From assembly GCA_009917455.1 (NCBI GenBank), contig QZDS01000008.1:62001-126000 (forward strand): a stretch of 64,000 nucleotides of DNA, given 5' to 3'. Below, piece after piece: positions 45,177-53,408 of this stretch. Both the position numbers and the translations under genes were made by a program. The notes beneath the pieces were generated by a model, which saw nothing but the letters and a program-made list of their open reading frames with translations, was not told the origin of the DNA and did no database searches. Position 1 is the stretch's first letter; each line of letters opens with the position of its first letter. The stretch comes from a bacterium 1xD8-48 (GTDB taxonomy: Bacteria; Bacillota; Clostridia; Lachnospirales; Lachnospiraceae).

Positions 45177-45860
45177 ATGAATATAGCGGTGATACTTGCG
45201 GGCGGCCTGGGGCTAAGGCTTGGGGAAAGTCTGCCGAAGCAGTACATAGAGGTGAAGGGCAGGCCGGTGATAAGCTACTGTCTTGATATTTTTGAAAATC
45301 ATTCCGAAGTGGACGCTGTCTGGATTGTGGCGGAAGAAAGCTGGCGGGATTTCATCTTGAAGTGGACGGGCGCAAAGTTCAAAGGCTTTTCCATGCCGGG
45401 AAGGAACAGGCAGCTTTCTATTTATAATGCGCTTACCGATATCAGCCGTTTCGCGGAGGAAAAAGACCTGGTCATCGTCCACGACGGGGTGAGGCCGCTT
45501 GTAAGCGGCGAGCAGATATCAGGGTGTATAAACGCCTGTAAGACTCACGAGGGGGCAGTTCCGATGCTTCCCATGAAAGATACCGTTTACATGGGAGAGG
45601 GCGGCAGGATTACGTCCCTCCTTGCGCGGGAGAAGATTTTTGCAGGCCAGGCGCCGGAGGCGTTCAGGCTGGGAGCATATTGTGAAGCTAACCGGAGGCT
45701 TTTGCCTGAGAAAATACTTTCTATAAACGGCTCCGCAGAACCGGCGGTACTGGCAGGGATGGACGTTGCCATGGTTCCGGGGGACGAAAATAATTTCAAG
45801 ATTACCACAAAGGCAGATTTAGAGAGATTCTGCCGGATAGTGGAGGGAAGCAAACGCTGA
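45177..45860 (+). CDS. tarI: Ribitol-5-phosphate cytidylyltransferase (TarI/IspD family)
   Basis: A 227-residue nucleotidyltransferase with LAGGLGLRLGESLPKQY (residues 7-23), the IspD/TarI CTP loop, and VHDGVRPLV and TTKADLERF further on. IspD and TarI are hard to separate by motif; the next gene is a TarJ-like dehydrogenase, which argues for TarI, activating ribitol-5-phosphate with CTP to CDP-ribitol. Although ispF lies 6 kb downstream, it is on the other strand and not linked to this gene, so IspD is the less likely reading. AAGGGGA precedes ATG 45177. Confidence 0.75.
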   Translation: MNIAVILAGGLGLRLGESLPKQYIEVKGRPVISYCLDIFENHSEVDAVWIVAEESWRDFILKWTGAKFKGFSMPGRNRQLSIYNALTDISRFAEEKDLVIVHDGVRPLVSGEQISGCINACKTHEGAVPMLPMKDTVYMGEGGRITSLLAREKIFAGQAPEAFRLGAYCEANRRLLPEKILSINGSAEPAVLAGMDVAMVPGDENNFKITTKADLERFCRIVEGSKR

Positions 45861-45941
45861 CAGGCTTATTGCAATAAGATTAGAAAACGTATACTGTGTA
45901 CGGAGCGGCGCCGGACGGACCGGCCCGGAAAGGGAACAGAT

Positions 45942-46991
45942 ATGAAAGCATGGATGCTGCACGGAATAAATGATTTGCGTTTTGAGACGGTAGAAAAACC
46001 GGAATTGAAGGAGGGGGAAGTGCTGGTCAAAGTACTGGCGACGTCCGTCTGCGGTTCGGATATTCCAAGAATTTACAGGAACGGGACTTATTCCTTCCCG
46101 CTGATTCCGGGGCATGAGTTTTCGGGAGTTGTAGAGGAAACCGGCCCGGGTCCGGGGAGCGGGTGGCCTGGAAAGCGTGTAGGTGTTTTTCCGCTGATTC
46201 CATGCGGAGTTTGCCGCCCGTGCCAAAAGAAGCAGTATGAAATGTGCAGAAGCTATGGTTATATCGGTTCCCGGCAAAACGGCAGTTTTGCGGAATATGT
46301 GGCGGTTCCTGCGGATAATCTGATTGAGGTTCCGGGCAATGTGTCCATGCAGGAGGCGGCGATGTTAGAGCCGATGGCGGTGGCGGTACATGCCATGAGG
46401 AGGGTGATACCGACGCCGGAGGATACGGTGGCAGTCCTGGGGCTGGGAACCATAGGGATGCTTCTGGTGATGTTTCTGAGGGAAGCCGGAATCAAAAATA
46501 TGCTCGTGATTGGAAATAAGGAATTTCAGAGGCAGGCGGTTTTAAGGGCGGGTCTGCCGGAAGAATGCTTTTGCGACAGCAGAATGCAGAATGCTGAGGA
46601 ATGGCTTCTGAATCGGACAAAGGGGGCGGGCGCCGATGTGGTTTTTGAATGTGTGGGAAGGAATGATACTTATGCGCAGGCAATCAGGCTGACCGCTCCT
46701 AAAGGGCGTATCTGCCTGATTGGGAATCCTTTTTCGGATATGATGCTTAAGAGAGATGTCTACTGGAAAATTCTGAGGAACCAGATTACCGTTACGGGCT
46801 CGTGGAATTCTACCTTTACCCATGAGCCTGAGGACGACTGGCACTATATTCTGGAGCGGCTGCAACAGAAAAGGGTAGCGCCCGGTCAGTTAATTTCCCA
46901 CAGATTTTCCCTGGAAAATCTGGAGCAGGGGCTTCATATCATGCGAGACAAAACCGAGGATTATATTAAGGTCATGGTGTCGGCTTCCTGA
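45942..46991 (+). CDS. tarJ: Zinc alcohol dehydrogenase family, TarJ-like ribulose-5-phosphate reductase
   Basis: A 349-residue medium-chain dehydrogenase. Catalytic zinc ligands are visible as Cys37 (VCGSD) and His58-Glu59 (GHEF), and the structural zinc site as Cys88, Cys91, Cys94 and Cys102 in CGVCRPCQKKQYEMC. The VLGLGTIGMLL stretch is the NADPH fold. TarJ reduces ribulose-5-phosphate to ribitol-5-phosphate, the substrate of TarI. A related sugar-alcohol dehydrogenase is possible in isolation, but order and spacing after the TarI-like gene favour TarJ. The 3' end overlaps the oppositely directed DUF2971 gene by 20 bp. Confidence 0.75.
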   Translation: MKAWMLHGINDLRFETVEKPELKEGEVLVKVLATSVCGSDIPRIYRNGTYSFPLIPGHEFSGVVEETGPGPGSGWPGKRVGVFPLIPCGVCRPCQKKQYEMCRSYGYIGSRQNGSFAEYVAVPADNLIEVPGNVSMQEAAMLEPMAVAVHAMRRVIPTPEDTVAVLGLGTIGMLLVMFLREAGIKNMLVIGNKEFQRQAVLRAGLPEECFCDSRMQNAEEWLLNRTKGAGADVVFECVGRNDTYAQAIRLTAPKGRICLIGNPFSDMMLKRDVYWKILRNQITVTGSWNSTFTHEPEDDWHYILERLQQKRVAPGQLISHRFSLENLEQGLHIMRDKTEDYIKVMVSAS

Positions 46992-47793
46992 GCGGGCAGT
47001 CCGACAAGCTTATTTTATCCTTTAGCATGCCAAGTCCCGAGTCCTTCAGATAATCCTGCAGAATCGGAAGGGACTGGGAGGAGGTGGGGCCTATGATAAT
47101 TTCCCCCACCAGGTCGGGCAGCCGGATATTTGACCTTTCGCACAGCCTGTTTAAATCAAGAGGATAGTATTTCTTAATCCGCCCGGCGGCCACATGATAT
47201 TTGGGCTCCACCGGAAATTCATCTAAAATAAAAGGCGAGACCACCAGCCGGAATTCCTTTTCATTGGAGAAAGAAGGATGCTTAAATGCCGCCGACTGAA
47301 CCCAGGCTTCATTCATCAGCCTTTGCAGCTCGGGAAGACATTCAGAAAATTTATCGGTTTTTTTAATCAAATCATAAAATTCCCCCACCAGTTGATGGTT
47401 ATGCATATCCGCCTGATAGTATACCTTCTGGAGCGATACAGCTCCGCCAATCATCTCACGCAGAAGCTTATTGCGGAAAGCAATGCACACTCCCTGACCG
47501 AAACGTCCGTACCGCTCCCACTGGGCGGCATCGTCCCGATACTGGGAGAAGCAGGCCGCATAGGCGGAGTAATGGAATTCTTTTTCCAGCTCTCCCTCAA
47601 AAAAGGCTTTGGCCTTATGGATTTTTGCATAATCTCCGCTGAGGTTTAGCTTTTCAATAACGGCTCCGTAAAGTCCGTTCATAAACAGTCTCATCTCGGA
47701 AGCGTCGTTCATATTAAGGATATTATTGAGACGCAGCTCCCCATATCGGATAATTCCGTCAAAGGCAATGAAATCAGTGTAGTGGTACAGCAT
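46972..47793 (-). CDS. DUF2971 domain-containing protein
   Basis: The 273-residue product begins LYHYTDFIAFDGIIRYGELRLNNILNMNDASEM, the N-terminal signature of DUF2971, and continues with ACFSQYRDDAAQWERYGRFGQGVCIAF. The family is of unknown biochemical function and is often found in accessory regions. It runs on the minus strand with GGGAGG ahead of its ATG and converges on the TarJ-like gene, overlapping its end. No membrane or secretion signal is present. Confidence 0.8.
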   Translation of the reverse strand: MLYHYTDFIAFDGIIRYGELRLNNILNMNDASEMRLFMNGLYGAVIEKLNLSGDYAKIHKAKAFFEGELEKEFHYSAYAACFSQYRDDAAQWERYGRFGQGVCIAFRNKLLREMIGGAVSLQKVYYQADMHNHQLVGEFYDLIKKTDKFSECLPELQRLMNEAWVQSAAFKHPSFSNEKEFRLVVSPFILDEFPVEPKYHVAAGRIKKYYPLDLNRLCERSNIRLPDLVGEIIIGPTSSQSLPILQDYLKDSGLGMLKDKISLSDCPLRKPTP

Positions 47794-48060
47794 GGATTTC
47801 CTCCCGGCAGTTTCTGGTTTATATGATACCTATTTTATTATAGAAAATTCCATTTTGCAAATACGGTTTATACAAGACAAGGACGAAACAGCCTCCCGGA
47901 ACTGTCGGTGTTTTGTGAATTTGCGGAAATTCAGCCTGAAAAGTCTGAAATTACTTTTTTGGAAAAATCTGTTGACAAGCATAAAGCCTGGTAAAGATTC
48001 ACAAATCGGTGAAGGTGATATTCAAAAAAGAGACTTGTACCGGGAACGGAAAAAGGGGAG

Positions 48061-48130
48061 TTATCCACAAAAAGGGATTTCCAAACAATGATATTTCCAC
48101 TTATACACTAAGTTATCCACATTATCCACA
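48061..48130 (+). promoter_or_regulatory. Cluster of DnaA-box-like sequences
   Basis: TTATCCACA, a perfect match to the common DnaA 9-mer, occurs three times on the plus strand: 48061-48069, 48113-48121 and, directly adjoining, 48122-48130. A near match TTATACACT lies at 48101-48109. Four same-strand sites in 70 bp are unlikely by chance. They lie about 130-200 bp upstream of the hpf promoter, so they may be a DnaA-controlled regulatory or titration site. dnaA and dnaN are not in the window, and no replication origin is claimed. Confidence 0.55.
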
Positions 48131-48259
48131 GACGAAATACCAAAGCCTGTCCAAAAATTAAATTTGGATTAAGAACGGATGTTTTGTGAATTGTGATAAA
48201 ATCATGTGAAAACAAATTGTCTGAAAACAGAGGGACTTGAAATTGACGGACAGGAATTG

Positions 48260-48289
48260 TTGCACAACAGCCCTGTAATATGGTATAAT
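48260..48289 (+). promoter_or_regulatory. Promoter of hpf
   Basis: TTGCAC at 48260-48265 and a perfect TATAAT at 48284-48289 are 18 bases apart; the -10 is preceded by TGG, giving an extended TGnTATAAT element. The start codon of hpf follows about 30 bases further on, leaving a short leader with AAGGAAAGG. Confidence 0.7.
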
Positions 48290-48323
48290 ATTTCCACAAT
48301 AATCCAAGGAAAGGATGATGCTT

Positions 48324-48851
48324 ATGAAGTTTGTAATTGTTGGAAAAAATATCGAAGTAACACCGGGGCTGCGCAGCGCAGTGGAGGACAAGATAGGTAA
48401 GCTTGAGAGATATTTTACTCCGGAGACGGAGATTCATGTGACCTTGAGCGTTGAAAAGGAAAGGCAGAAAATCGAGGTGACGATTCCGGTAAAAGGAAAC
48501 ATCATCCGCTCCGAGCAGGTAAGCAACGATATGTATGTTTCCATTGACCTTGTGGAGGAAATCATAGAAAGACAGCTCAAGAAATACAAGAATAAGCTGA
48601 TTGACCAGCAGCAGGCGGCGAGCTTCTTCAAGAAAGAGTTCATGGAAAAGGAATACATGGAGGACGAAGAGGTTAAAATTATAAGGACAAAGAAGTTTGA
48701 CATCAAACCCATGTATCCCGAAGATGCCTGTGTCCAGATGGAGCTTTTGGGCCACGGCTTTTTCGTATTCTGTAATGCGGAGACAGACCAGGTGAACGTG
48801 GTGTACAAGCGTAAGGGAAATACTTACGGGCTGATTGAACCGGAGTATTAA
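48324..48851 (+). CDS. hpf: Ribosome hibernation-promoting factor, long form
   Basis: About 175 residues: an N-terminal HPF/YfiA domain (KFVIVGKNIEVTPGLRSAVEDKI, YVSIDLVEEIIERQLKKYKNKL) and a C-terminal dimerisation domain (KIIRTKKFDIKPMYPEDACVQMELLGHGFFVFCNAETDQVNVVYKRK). Long HPF in Firmicutes binds the 30S decoding centre and pairs 70S ribosomes into inactive 100S dimers in stationary phase. ATG 48324 matches the usual family start MKF; in-frame ATGs at 48315 and 48318 are closer to the ribosome binding site. It is a single-gene unit with its own promoter and terminator. Confidence 0.92.
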   Translation: MKFVIVGKNIEVTPGLRSAVEDKIGKLERYFTPETEIHVTLSVEKERQKIEVTIPVKGNIIRSEQVSNDMYVSIDLVEEIIERQLKKYKNKLIDQQQAASFFKKEFMEKEYMEDEEVKIIRTKKFDIKPMYPEDACVQMELLGHGFFVFCNAETDQVNVVYKRKGNTYGLIEPEY

Positions 48852-48927
48852 GGAAAAGCGTGACGGTGTGAGCGCGGGTCATCGGATTCCCTATGGAAGA
48901 CGGCGGCATATGAAAAAGTGCTGAGAT

Positions 48928-48960
48928 AAAAAGATGTATGGCAAGCCATGCATCTTTTTT
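48928..48960 (+). terminator. Rho-independent terminator after hpf
   Basis: GATGTATGGC and GCCATGCATC form a 10-bp stem with one G-U pair and a 2-base loop extension, flanked by AAAA on the left and TTTTTT at 48955-48960 on the right. It lies about 80 bases past the hpf stop. Confidence 0.8.
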
Positions 48961-49032
48961 AAAGCGGCGGACGGCAAAGACAGCCCTGTGCGCCGCCACC
49001 GCATAATAATTTGACGGAAGGAAAACGGGCGG

Positions 49033-50934
49033 ATGTTTCTGATTCAGATAGCGGCTCTTTTGGTTTTTATACTGGCAATTTCATGGAGGTTTCAAATCCG
49101 GTTTGTGGAAAGTATCCCTGTGGGGTGCTCTCTTCTGGTATTTGAGCTTTATGCGCTCAGCTTTTTCGGGCGGCTTTCCTTTTCCGATGTGATTGCGGTT
49201 ATATGGCTGGTTCTGGCTGTGGTCTATATTGCCCGCCTGTCAAAGGAAAAAAGAAAGGAGCTTGTCGGTTTCTGCTTCGGGGAGCTTAAAGGCCCGGGAG
49301 CCATAACTGCCATTGTCATGTCGGTGATTGTAACGGTATGTGTGGGAGAAAAAGCGGTAAGCTGGTGGGACGATTATAATTTTTGGGCGACAGATGTAAA
49401 ATCCCTTTTTTATCTGGACGGCTTTGCGGAAAAATACGCTAACGTGGCGGCGGAATTCGGGGATTATCCGCCGGGTACGCAGATGATGAAATGGTGGTTT
49501 CTGCATTTTTCACCGAAGGAATTCAGGGAAGGGCTGATGTTTGCCGGATATTACTTTTTTAACCTGTCCTTTTTATTTCCCATGCTTAAGGTAATCAAAA
49601 AACGGAACGTTTTTGCAATGGCACTGGGGGCGGCAGTGCTCTGGCTTTTCCCGGCGGTGGCGGAGGCTTTCTGGATGGACGGATGCTGTGCGGACCTTAC
49701 CATGGCGCTTGTCTACGGCGCATTTCTTGTGTCGGTGGCGGATGAAAAAGAGGACAGGTTTTTCTACTACGGACGGCAGACCTTATTTCTGATGGTGCTT
49801 GTCCTTTGCAAGAATACAGGATTTTTGTGGGCGGCCTTTGGCCTTTTGTTTAACTATGGTTATCATTTCCTGATGCACAGGAAAGCGGCGGCAGGGCGGG
49901 AGGCAAAGAGAGCGGACAGGAGGGCGCTGCTTTTGGTGACATTGCTTCCGATTCTGACGGAAATGTCCTGGCTGTTTTTCTGCCTTATGAACAGGCGGGT
50001 GGCGAAGCTTACCGGAACAGCTATACAGATGGCTACGGGCGGGATGAATATTCCGGCTTATCAGGAGGAAATGGTAAAGGCTTTTCTGGAGGCCTTTGTA
50101 AAGTGGCCGCTGCACAGGGGAAAGACCATAGGAATTGATTTAAGCCCTTTGGGATTGTATCTTTTGTTACTGCTATTTGTATTTCTTTTATGGAAAACCC
50201 ATGCGCCGGACAGGAGGCGGGCGGCTTATACGGGCGGTTTTCTGGCGGTCAGCGGAATCGTATTCTATACCATAAATCTGGTAAGCCATCTGACAATCTT
50301 TGCAGTAGAGACTCAGTATCTGGAGCCCTTTGGTATGGTGTCCTCCATTGAACGGTACGGCGCGCCCTTTGCCATCGGCGGTTTGTATCTTCTGGCCTTT
50401 TATGTGCTGAAAGGAACAAAGAGCCGGAAGGGGATAGCGCTCTGCGCAGCGTTTGTGCTTCTTACCACGGACTACGGGGGTGCCTGGCGGGCCCTTTATG
50501 GCTACAGAAGCGCCACACAGGAGATACTGGCGGAGCGGGAGGGTATTGTGGACGAGGCTGCGGAGAGATTCCTCGCTACGACAGCGGAAGGCTTTTCGGA
50601 AAAGGAAGGGGCAGGAAAAGGGCACGGAGCCGGACGGGTGCTGTATCTGCGGGATATCTCCGATGTGAGCTGGGTGAGGAACACTTACATCGGCTTTGAG
50701 GCGGCTCCTGTGTCGGTGATGTACGGAAATGTGGATGCAGAGGTTACGAACAGTCAGGACATTGTGAAGGCCATTGAGGACGCCCATGCGGGATTTTTGT
50801 ATGTGGACGAGCTCTGCGGAGGAGGGGAGGAAGTGTTCGGGCCTCTTTTAGCGGAGGGCGAGGAGTTCGGATACGGCTGCCTTTATCAGGTGGTGGAGGA
50901 CTACGTCGGAATACGTCTTGTGAAATATGCATGA
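49033..50934 (+). CDS. Large polytopic membrane protein, glycosyltransferase-39/GT-C-like or unknown
   Basis: A 633-residue protein with about ten hydrophobic segments (for example FLIQIAALLVFILAISW at the start, ITAIVMSVIVTVCVG, LGLYLLLLLFVFLLW, AIGGLYLLAFYVL) and a soluble C-terminal domain of some 130 residues ending GIRLVKYA. An early external loop, WWDDYNFWATDVKSLFYLDGFAEKY, has the paired acidic residues found in GT-C enzymes that use polyprenyl-phosphate sugars. The next gene encodes a GT2-GtrA protein that could supply such a donor. The family was not recognised with certainty. GC content is high here compared with the glycan island. Confidence 0.6.
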   Translation: MFLIQIAALLVFILAISWRFQIRFVESIPVGCSLLVFELYALSFFGRLSFSDVIAVIWLVLAVVYIARLSKEKRKELVGFCFGELKGPGAITAIVMSVIVTVCVGEKAVSWWDDYNFWATDVKSLFYLDGFAEKYANVAAEFGDYPPGTQMMKWWFLHFSPKEFREGLMFAGYYFFNLSFLFPMLKVIKKRNVFAMALGAAVLWLFPAVAEAFWMDGCCADLTMALVYGAFLVSVADEKEDRFFYYGRQTLFLMVLVLCKNTGFLWAAFGLLFNYGYHFLMHRKAAAGREAKRADRRALLLVTLLPILTEMSWLFFCLMNRRVAKLTGTAIQMATGGMNIPAYQEEMVKAFLEAFVKWPLHRGKTIGIDLSPLGLYLLLLLFVFLLWKTHAPDRRRAAYTGGFLAVSGIVFYTINLVSHLTIFAVETQYLEPFGMVSSIERYGAPFAIGGLYLLAFYVLKGTKSRKGIALCAAFVLLTTDYGGAWRALYGYRSATQEILAEREGIVDEAAERFLATTAEGFSEKEGAGKGHGAGRVLYLRDISDVSWVRNTYIGFEAAPVSVMYGNVDAEVTNSQDIVKAIEDAHAGFLYVDELCGGGEEVFGPLLAEGEEFGYGCLYQVVEDYVGIRLVKYA

Positions 50935-51016
50935 GGGATGCGGCAATATAGATGCCGGAATGTGATGGCGATTCCGGGCGGCAGAGGGTATTAAAACAGC
51001 AGTAAAGGAAAATTTT

Positions 51017-52087
51017 ATGGAACAGAAAGAAACGAGATGGGAAGTGCCGATAATTATTCCTTCCTATGAGCCGGACGAAAAGCTGCCGGATTTACTGAAA
51101 AAATTAAGAGAAACCGGTTTCCGGAATATTGTTCTGGTGGATGATGGAAGCGGGGAGAAGTATGCCGGTATTTTCACGGAGGCTGAAACGACATATGGCT
51201 GTGTCGTCCTGCACCATGCCGTCAATCAGGGGAAAGGGCGGGCTCTGAAAACAGCCTTTAACTTTTGTCTGCGGGAGTTTGCCGATTTGCCGGGAGTGAT
51301 AACGGCGGATTCCGACGGGCAGCATTCGCCGGAGTGTATTTTATCCTGTGTGGACGCAATGCTTAAGAATCCTTCGGCGCTGATATTGGGATGCCGCTGC
51401 TTTGAGGGAGCGGATGTGCCTGCCCGCTCTGAATTCGGCAACAAGTGTACCAGAGTGGTGATGAAATACCTTACCGGAATTTCCGTTTCCGATACCCAGA
51501 CAGGGCTTCGGGGGATACCCACCGCTTTTATGGAACAGCTTCTTATGGTGCGGGGAGAGAGATTTGAATTTGAGACGAACATGCTTCTTGAGACGAAAAG
51601 CAGGAAAATTCCCATTGTGGAGGTGCCGATTCGCACCATTTATATTGAAGAAAATAAAACCAGTCATTTTAATCCCATTAAGGATTCCATCAAGATTTAC
51701 ATGATATTCGGGAAATTTTTGTTTTCCTCCCTGTCCTCAAGTCTGGTGGATTTGACGCTTTTTACTATCTTCTGCTTTTTTATGCGGGACATGGAATGGG
51801 GGCGGATTTCCTATATTACGGCGGCTACGGTGTTCGCCAGGATTCTCTCTGCGCTGTATAATTACTCGCTGAACCTGAAGGTGGTTTTCCAGAGCGAAAG
51901 TAAAATAGGAACGACTCTGCCCCGTTATATCCTGCTGGCCATCGTGCAGATGTCGCTTTCCGCACTGCTGGTCGGAAAGCTGTATCCGCTCTTTGGAGGC
52001 ATGGAGGTTTTAATTAAAATACCTGTGGACGTGATTTTGTTTTTCTTAAGTTTTGTGATTCAGAGGGAGTTTGTGTATGCGGACTGA
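51017..52087 (+). CDS. GT2 glycosyltransferase fused to a GtrA-like membrane domain
   Basis: A 356-residue protein. Residues 1-225 are a dolichol-phosphate-mannose-synthase-like GT2 domain (VPIIIPSYEPDEKL, LVDDGSGEKY, ITADSDGQHSPECI, SDTQTGLRGIP). Residues 235-356 hold four hydrophobic helices of the GtrA type (FLFSSLSSSLVDLTLFTIFCFF onward). Such proteins make undecaprenyl-phosphate sugars and flip or present them at the outer face. With the polytopic protein upstream it may form a two-gene lipid-linked sugar transfer system. The gene ends in a 91-bp convergent gap with ispF. Confidence 0.8.
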   Translation: MEQKETRWEVPIIIPSYEPDEKLPDLLKKLRETGFRNIVLVDDGSGEKYAGIFTEAETTYGCVVLHHAVNQGKGRALKTAFNFCLREFADLPGVITADSDGQHSPECILSCVDAMLKNPSALILGCRCFEGADVPARSEFGNKCTRVVMKYLTGISVSDTQTGLRGIPTAFMEQLLMVRGERFEFETNMLLETKSRKIPIVEVPIRTIYIEENKTSHFNPIKDSIKIYMIFGKFLFSSLSSSLVDLTLFTIFCFFMRDMEWGRISYITAATVFARILSALYNYSLNLKVVFQSESKIGTTLPRYILLAIVQMSLSALLVGKLYPLFGGMEVLIKIPVDVILFFLSFVIQREFVYAD

Positions 52088-52178
52088 GTATGACAGGTAT
52101 TCAACAAATACCGCAGGGCTCACATATTTCGCGGCTTTGCTGTAAGTCGGATGCCCCGTCAGCTTGCCGCAGGGGGAT

Positions 52179-52718
52179 TTAGCGCTTCGGACATCCTACG
52201 CACCCGCTGCACTTATCCGCCGCCACATCCACGCTCCCCAGATTGACGGGGCTTGTGAGAAGGCAGATTGCCTGAGAGGAAATCCCTTCCCCCGTTCCGG
52301 TAAAGCCAAGCCCCTCCTCGGTGGTTGCCTTGACATTCACCTGCGCTACGGTAATTCCAAGAGCGTCCGCGATATTCTGTCTCATTGTATCGATATGGGG
52401 ACGCATTTTCGGCGCCTGGGCAATGATAGTTGCATCAATGTTTTCAATCAGGAAGCAGTTTTCCTCAAGAAGATTTCCCACATGGGAAAGGAGCTTTAAA
52501 GAGGAAATTCCCTTGTAGGTCATATCCGTATCCGGGAAATGCTTTCCGATATCGCCTAAGGCGGCGGCGCCTAAGAGAGCGTCCATGATTGCGTGCAGAA
52601 GCACATCCGCGTCAGAGTGGCCGAGAAGCCCTTTTTCATGGGGAATCTCAACGCCGCCAATAATCAGCTTCCGCCCTTCCGTTAATTTGTGAACATCGTA
52701 ACCCATACCGATTCTCAT
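52179..52718 (-). CDS. ispF: 2-C-methyl-D-erythritol 2,4-cyclodiphosphate synthase (IspF) with Cys-rich tail
   Basis: A 179-residue protein. The N-terminus [11 protein letters not shown] gives zinc ligands Asp8 and His10, and [14 protein letters not shown] gives His42, matching the known IspF site; [11 protein letters not shown] and [20 protein letters not shown] follow. It forms the cyclic diphosphate intermediate of the MEP isoprenoid pathway. The family is normally about 157-160 residues; here a 20-residue extension ends in [11 protein letters not shown], three Cys spaced as C-x2-C-x2-C. The tail could bind metal or a cluster. The gene is on the minus strand, alone. Confidence 0.92.
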   Translation of the reverse strand: MRIGMGYDVHKLTEGRKLIIGGVEIPHEKGLLGHSDADVLLHAIMDALLGAAALGDIGKHFPDTDMTYKGISSLKLLSHVGNLLEENCFLIENIDATIIAQAPKMRPHIDTMRQNIADALGITVAQVNVKATTEEGLGFTGTGEGISSQAICLLTSPVNLGSVDVAADKCSGCVGCPKR

Positions 52719-52923
52719 AATAGCGTATACCTCGTTTTTGAAGTCTGTGTTTTAGTCGTGGATATTTCGCAGAAGCTTCTGCAGTCGATTTGTGGAGCCG
52801 CAGGAATATCTGCAATCTTATTATGCCATTATCGGTGTGTTTTATCAAGGTTTATCATAACTGAAAACATACAGGAATCAACTTTCCATGCAGAATCCAT
52901 GTAGAATCCATGAAAAATTCCGC

Positions 52924-52952
52924 TTTACAGCCGGATAAGATTGTGCTATCAT
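52924..52952 (+). promoter_or_regulatory. Promoter of rpsO-pnp
   Basis: TTTACA at 52924-52929 and TATCAT at 52947-52952 are 17 bases apart. The predicted transcript starts near 52960 and leaves a leader of about 85 bases before rpsO, enough for S15 autoregulatory folding, although no specific pseudoknot was identified. The rest of the 327-bp gap between ispF and rpsO shows nothing recognisable. Confidence 0.55.
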
Positions 52953-53045
52953 TTATTACTGTGGAATCAGCCGTTGCTCGGATTTATGGACACTCCGACC
53001 AAATCTTAGCATCAGGCGGTCATAAAAATAAGGAGGATATATCTC

Positions 53046-53312
53046 ATGATTTCAAAGGAAAAGAAAACAGCTATTATGAAAGAGTATGCAAGATGTGAGG
53101 GCGATACAGGTTCGCCGGAGGTGCAGATTGCAGTATTATCAGCGAGAATTCAGGAGCTTACAGAGCATCTGAAAGAGCATCCGAAGGATAATCACTCAAG
53201 AAGAGGTATGTTTAAGATGGTAGGTCAAAGACGCGGTCTTCTTAATTATCTTAAGAAAAAGGATATTGAAAGATATCGTGCTTTGATTGAAAAACTGGGA
53301 ATTAGAAAGTAA
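53046..53312 (+). CDS. rpsO: 30S ribosomal protein S15
   Basis: An 88-residue, full-length S15: [25 protein letters not shown] and [24 protein letters not shown] are the conserved 16S rRNA-binding helices. S15 is a primary binder of the central domain of 16S rRNA and often controls its own mRNA. An AAGGAGG lies before the ATG. The rpsO-pnp order is widespread in bacteria. A hairpin with TTTT lies between the two genes and may limit readthrough to pnp. Confidence 0.97.
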   Translation: MISKEKKTAIMKEYARCEGDTGSPEVQIAVLSARIQELTEHLKEHPKDNHSRRGMFKMVGQRRGLLNYLKKKDIERYRALIEKLGIRK

Positions 53313-53321
53313 GAGGCAGTT

Positions 53322-53353
53322 AAGGCGGAGGGCGATAATCGTACTCCGCTTTT
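53322..53353 (+). terminator. Terminator/attenuator-like hairpin between rpsO and pnp
   Basis: GCGGAG (53325-53330) pairs with CTCCGC (53344-53349), with two to three further A-T/G-U pairs outside, and is followed by TTTT. The loop of 13 bases is larger than usual and the U-tract short, so partial readthrough into pnp or an RNase III/processing site is likely. Confidence 0.6.
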
Positions 53354-53408
53354 CAAATGTGCCGGGGCGGGACGCCCCGTGTGGTAAGAAGAGAAAAGGA
53401 GAGAGAGT

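Larger units (their letters stand above)
47794..48323. other. 530-bp intergenic region before hpf
   Basis: This region separates the minus-strand DUF2971 gene from hpf and holds no convincing gene. Its left third (47824-48000) is AT-rich without recognisable elements. The middle (48061-48130) holds a cluster of DnaA-box-like sites, and the right end the hpf promoter at 48260-48289; both are listed separately. Confidence 0.8.

Noticed and set aside
48061..48130. Chromosomal replication origin
   Set aside because: The DnaA boxes are suggestive, but there is no dnaA, dnaN or rpmH nearby and no clear unwinding element; hpf is not a usual origin neighbour.
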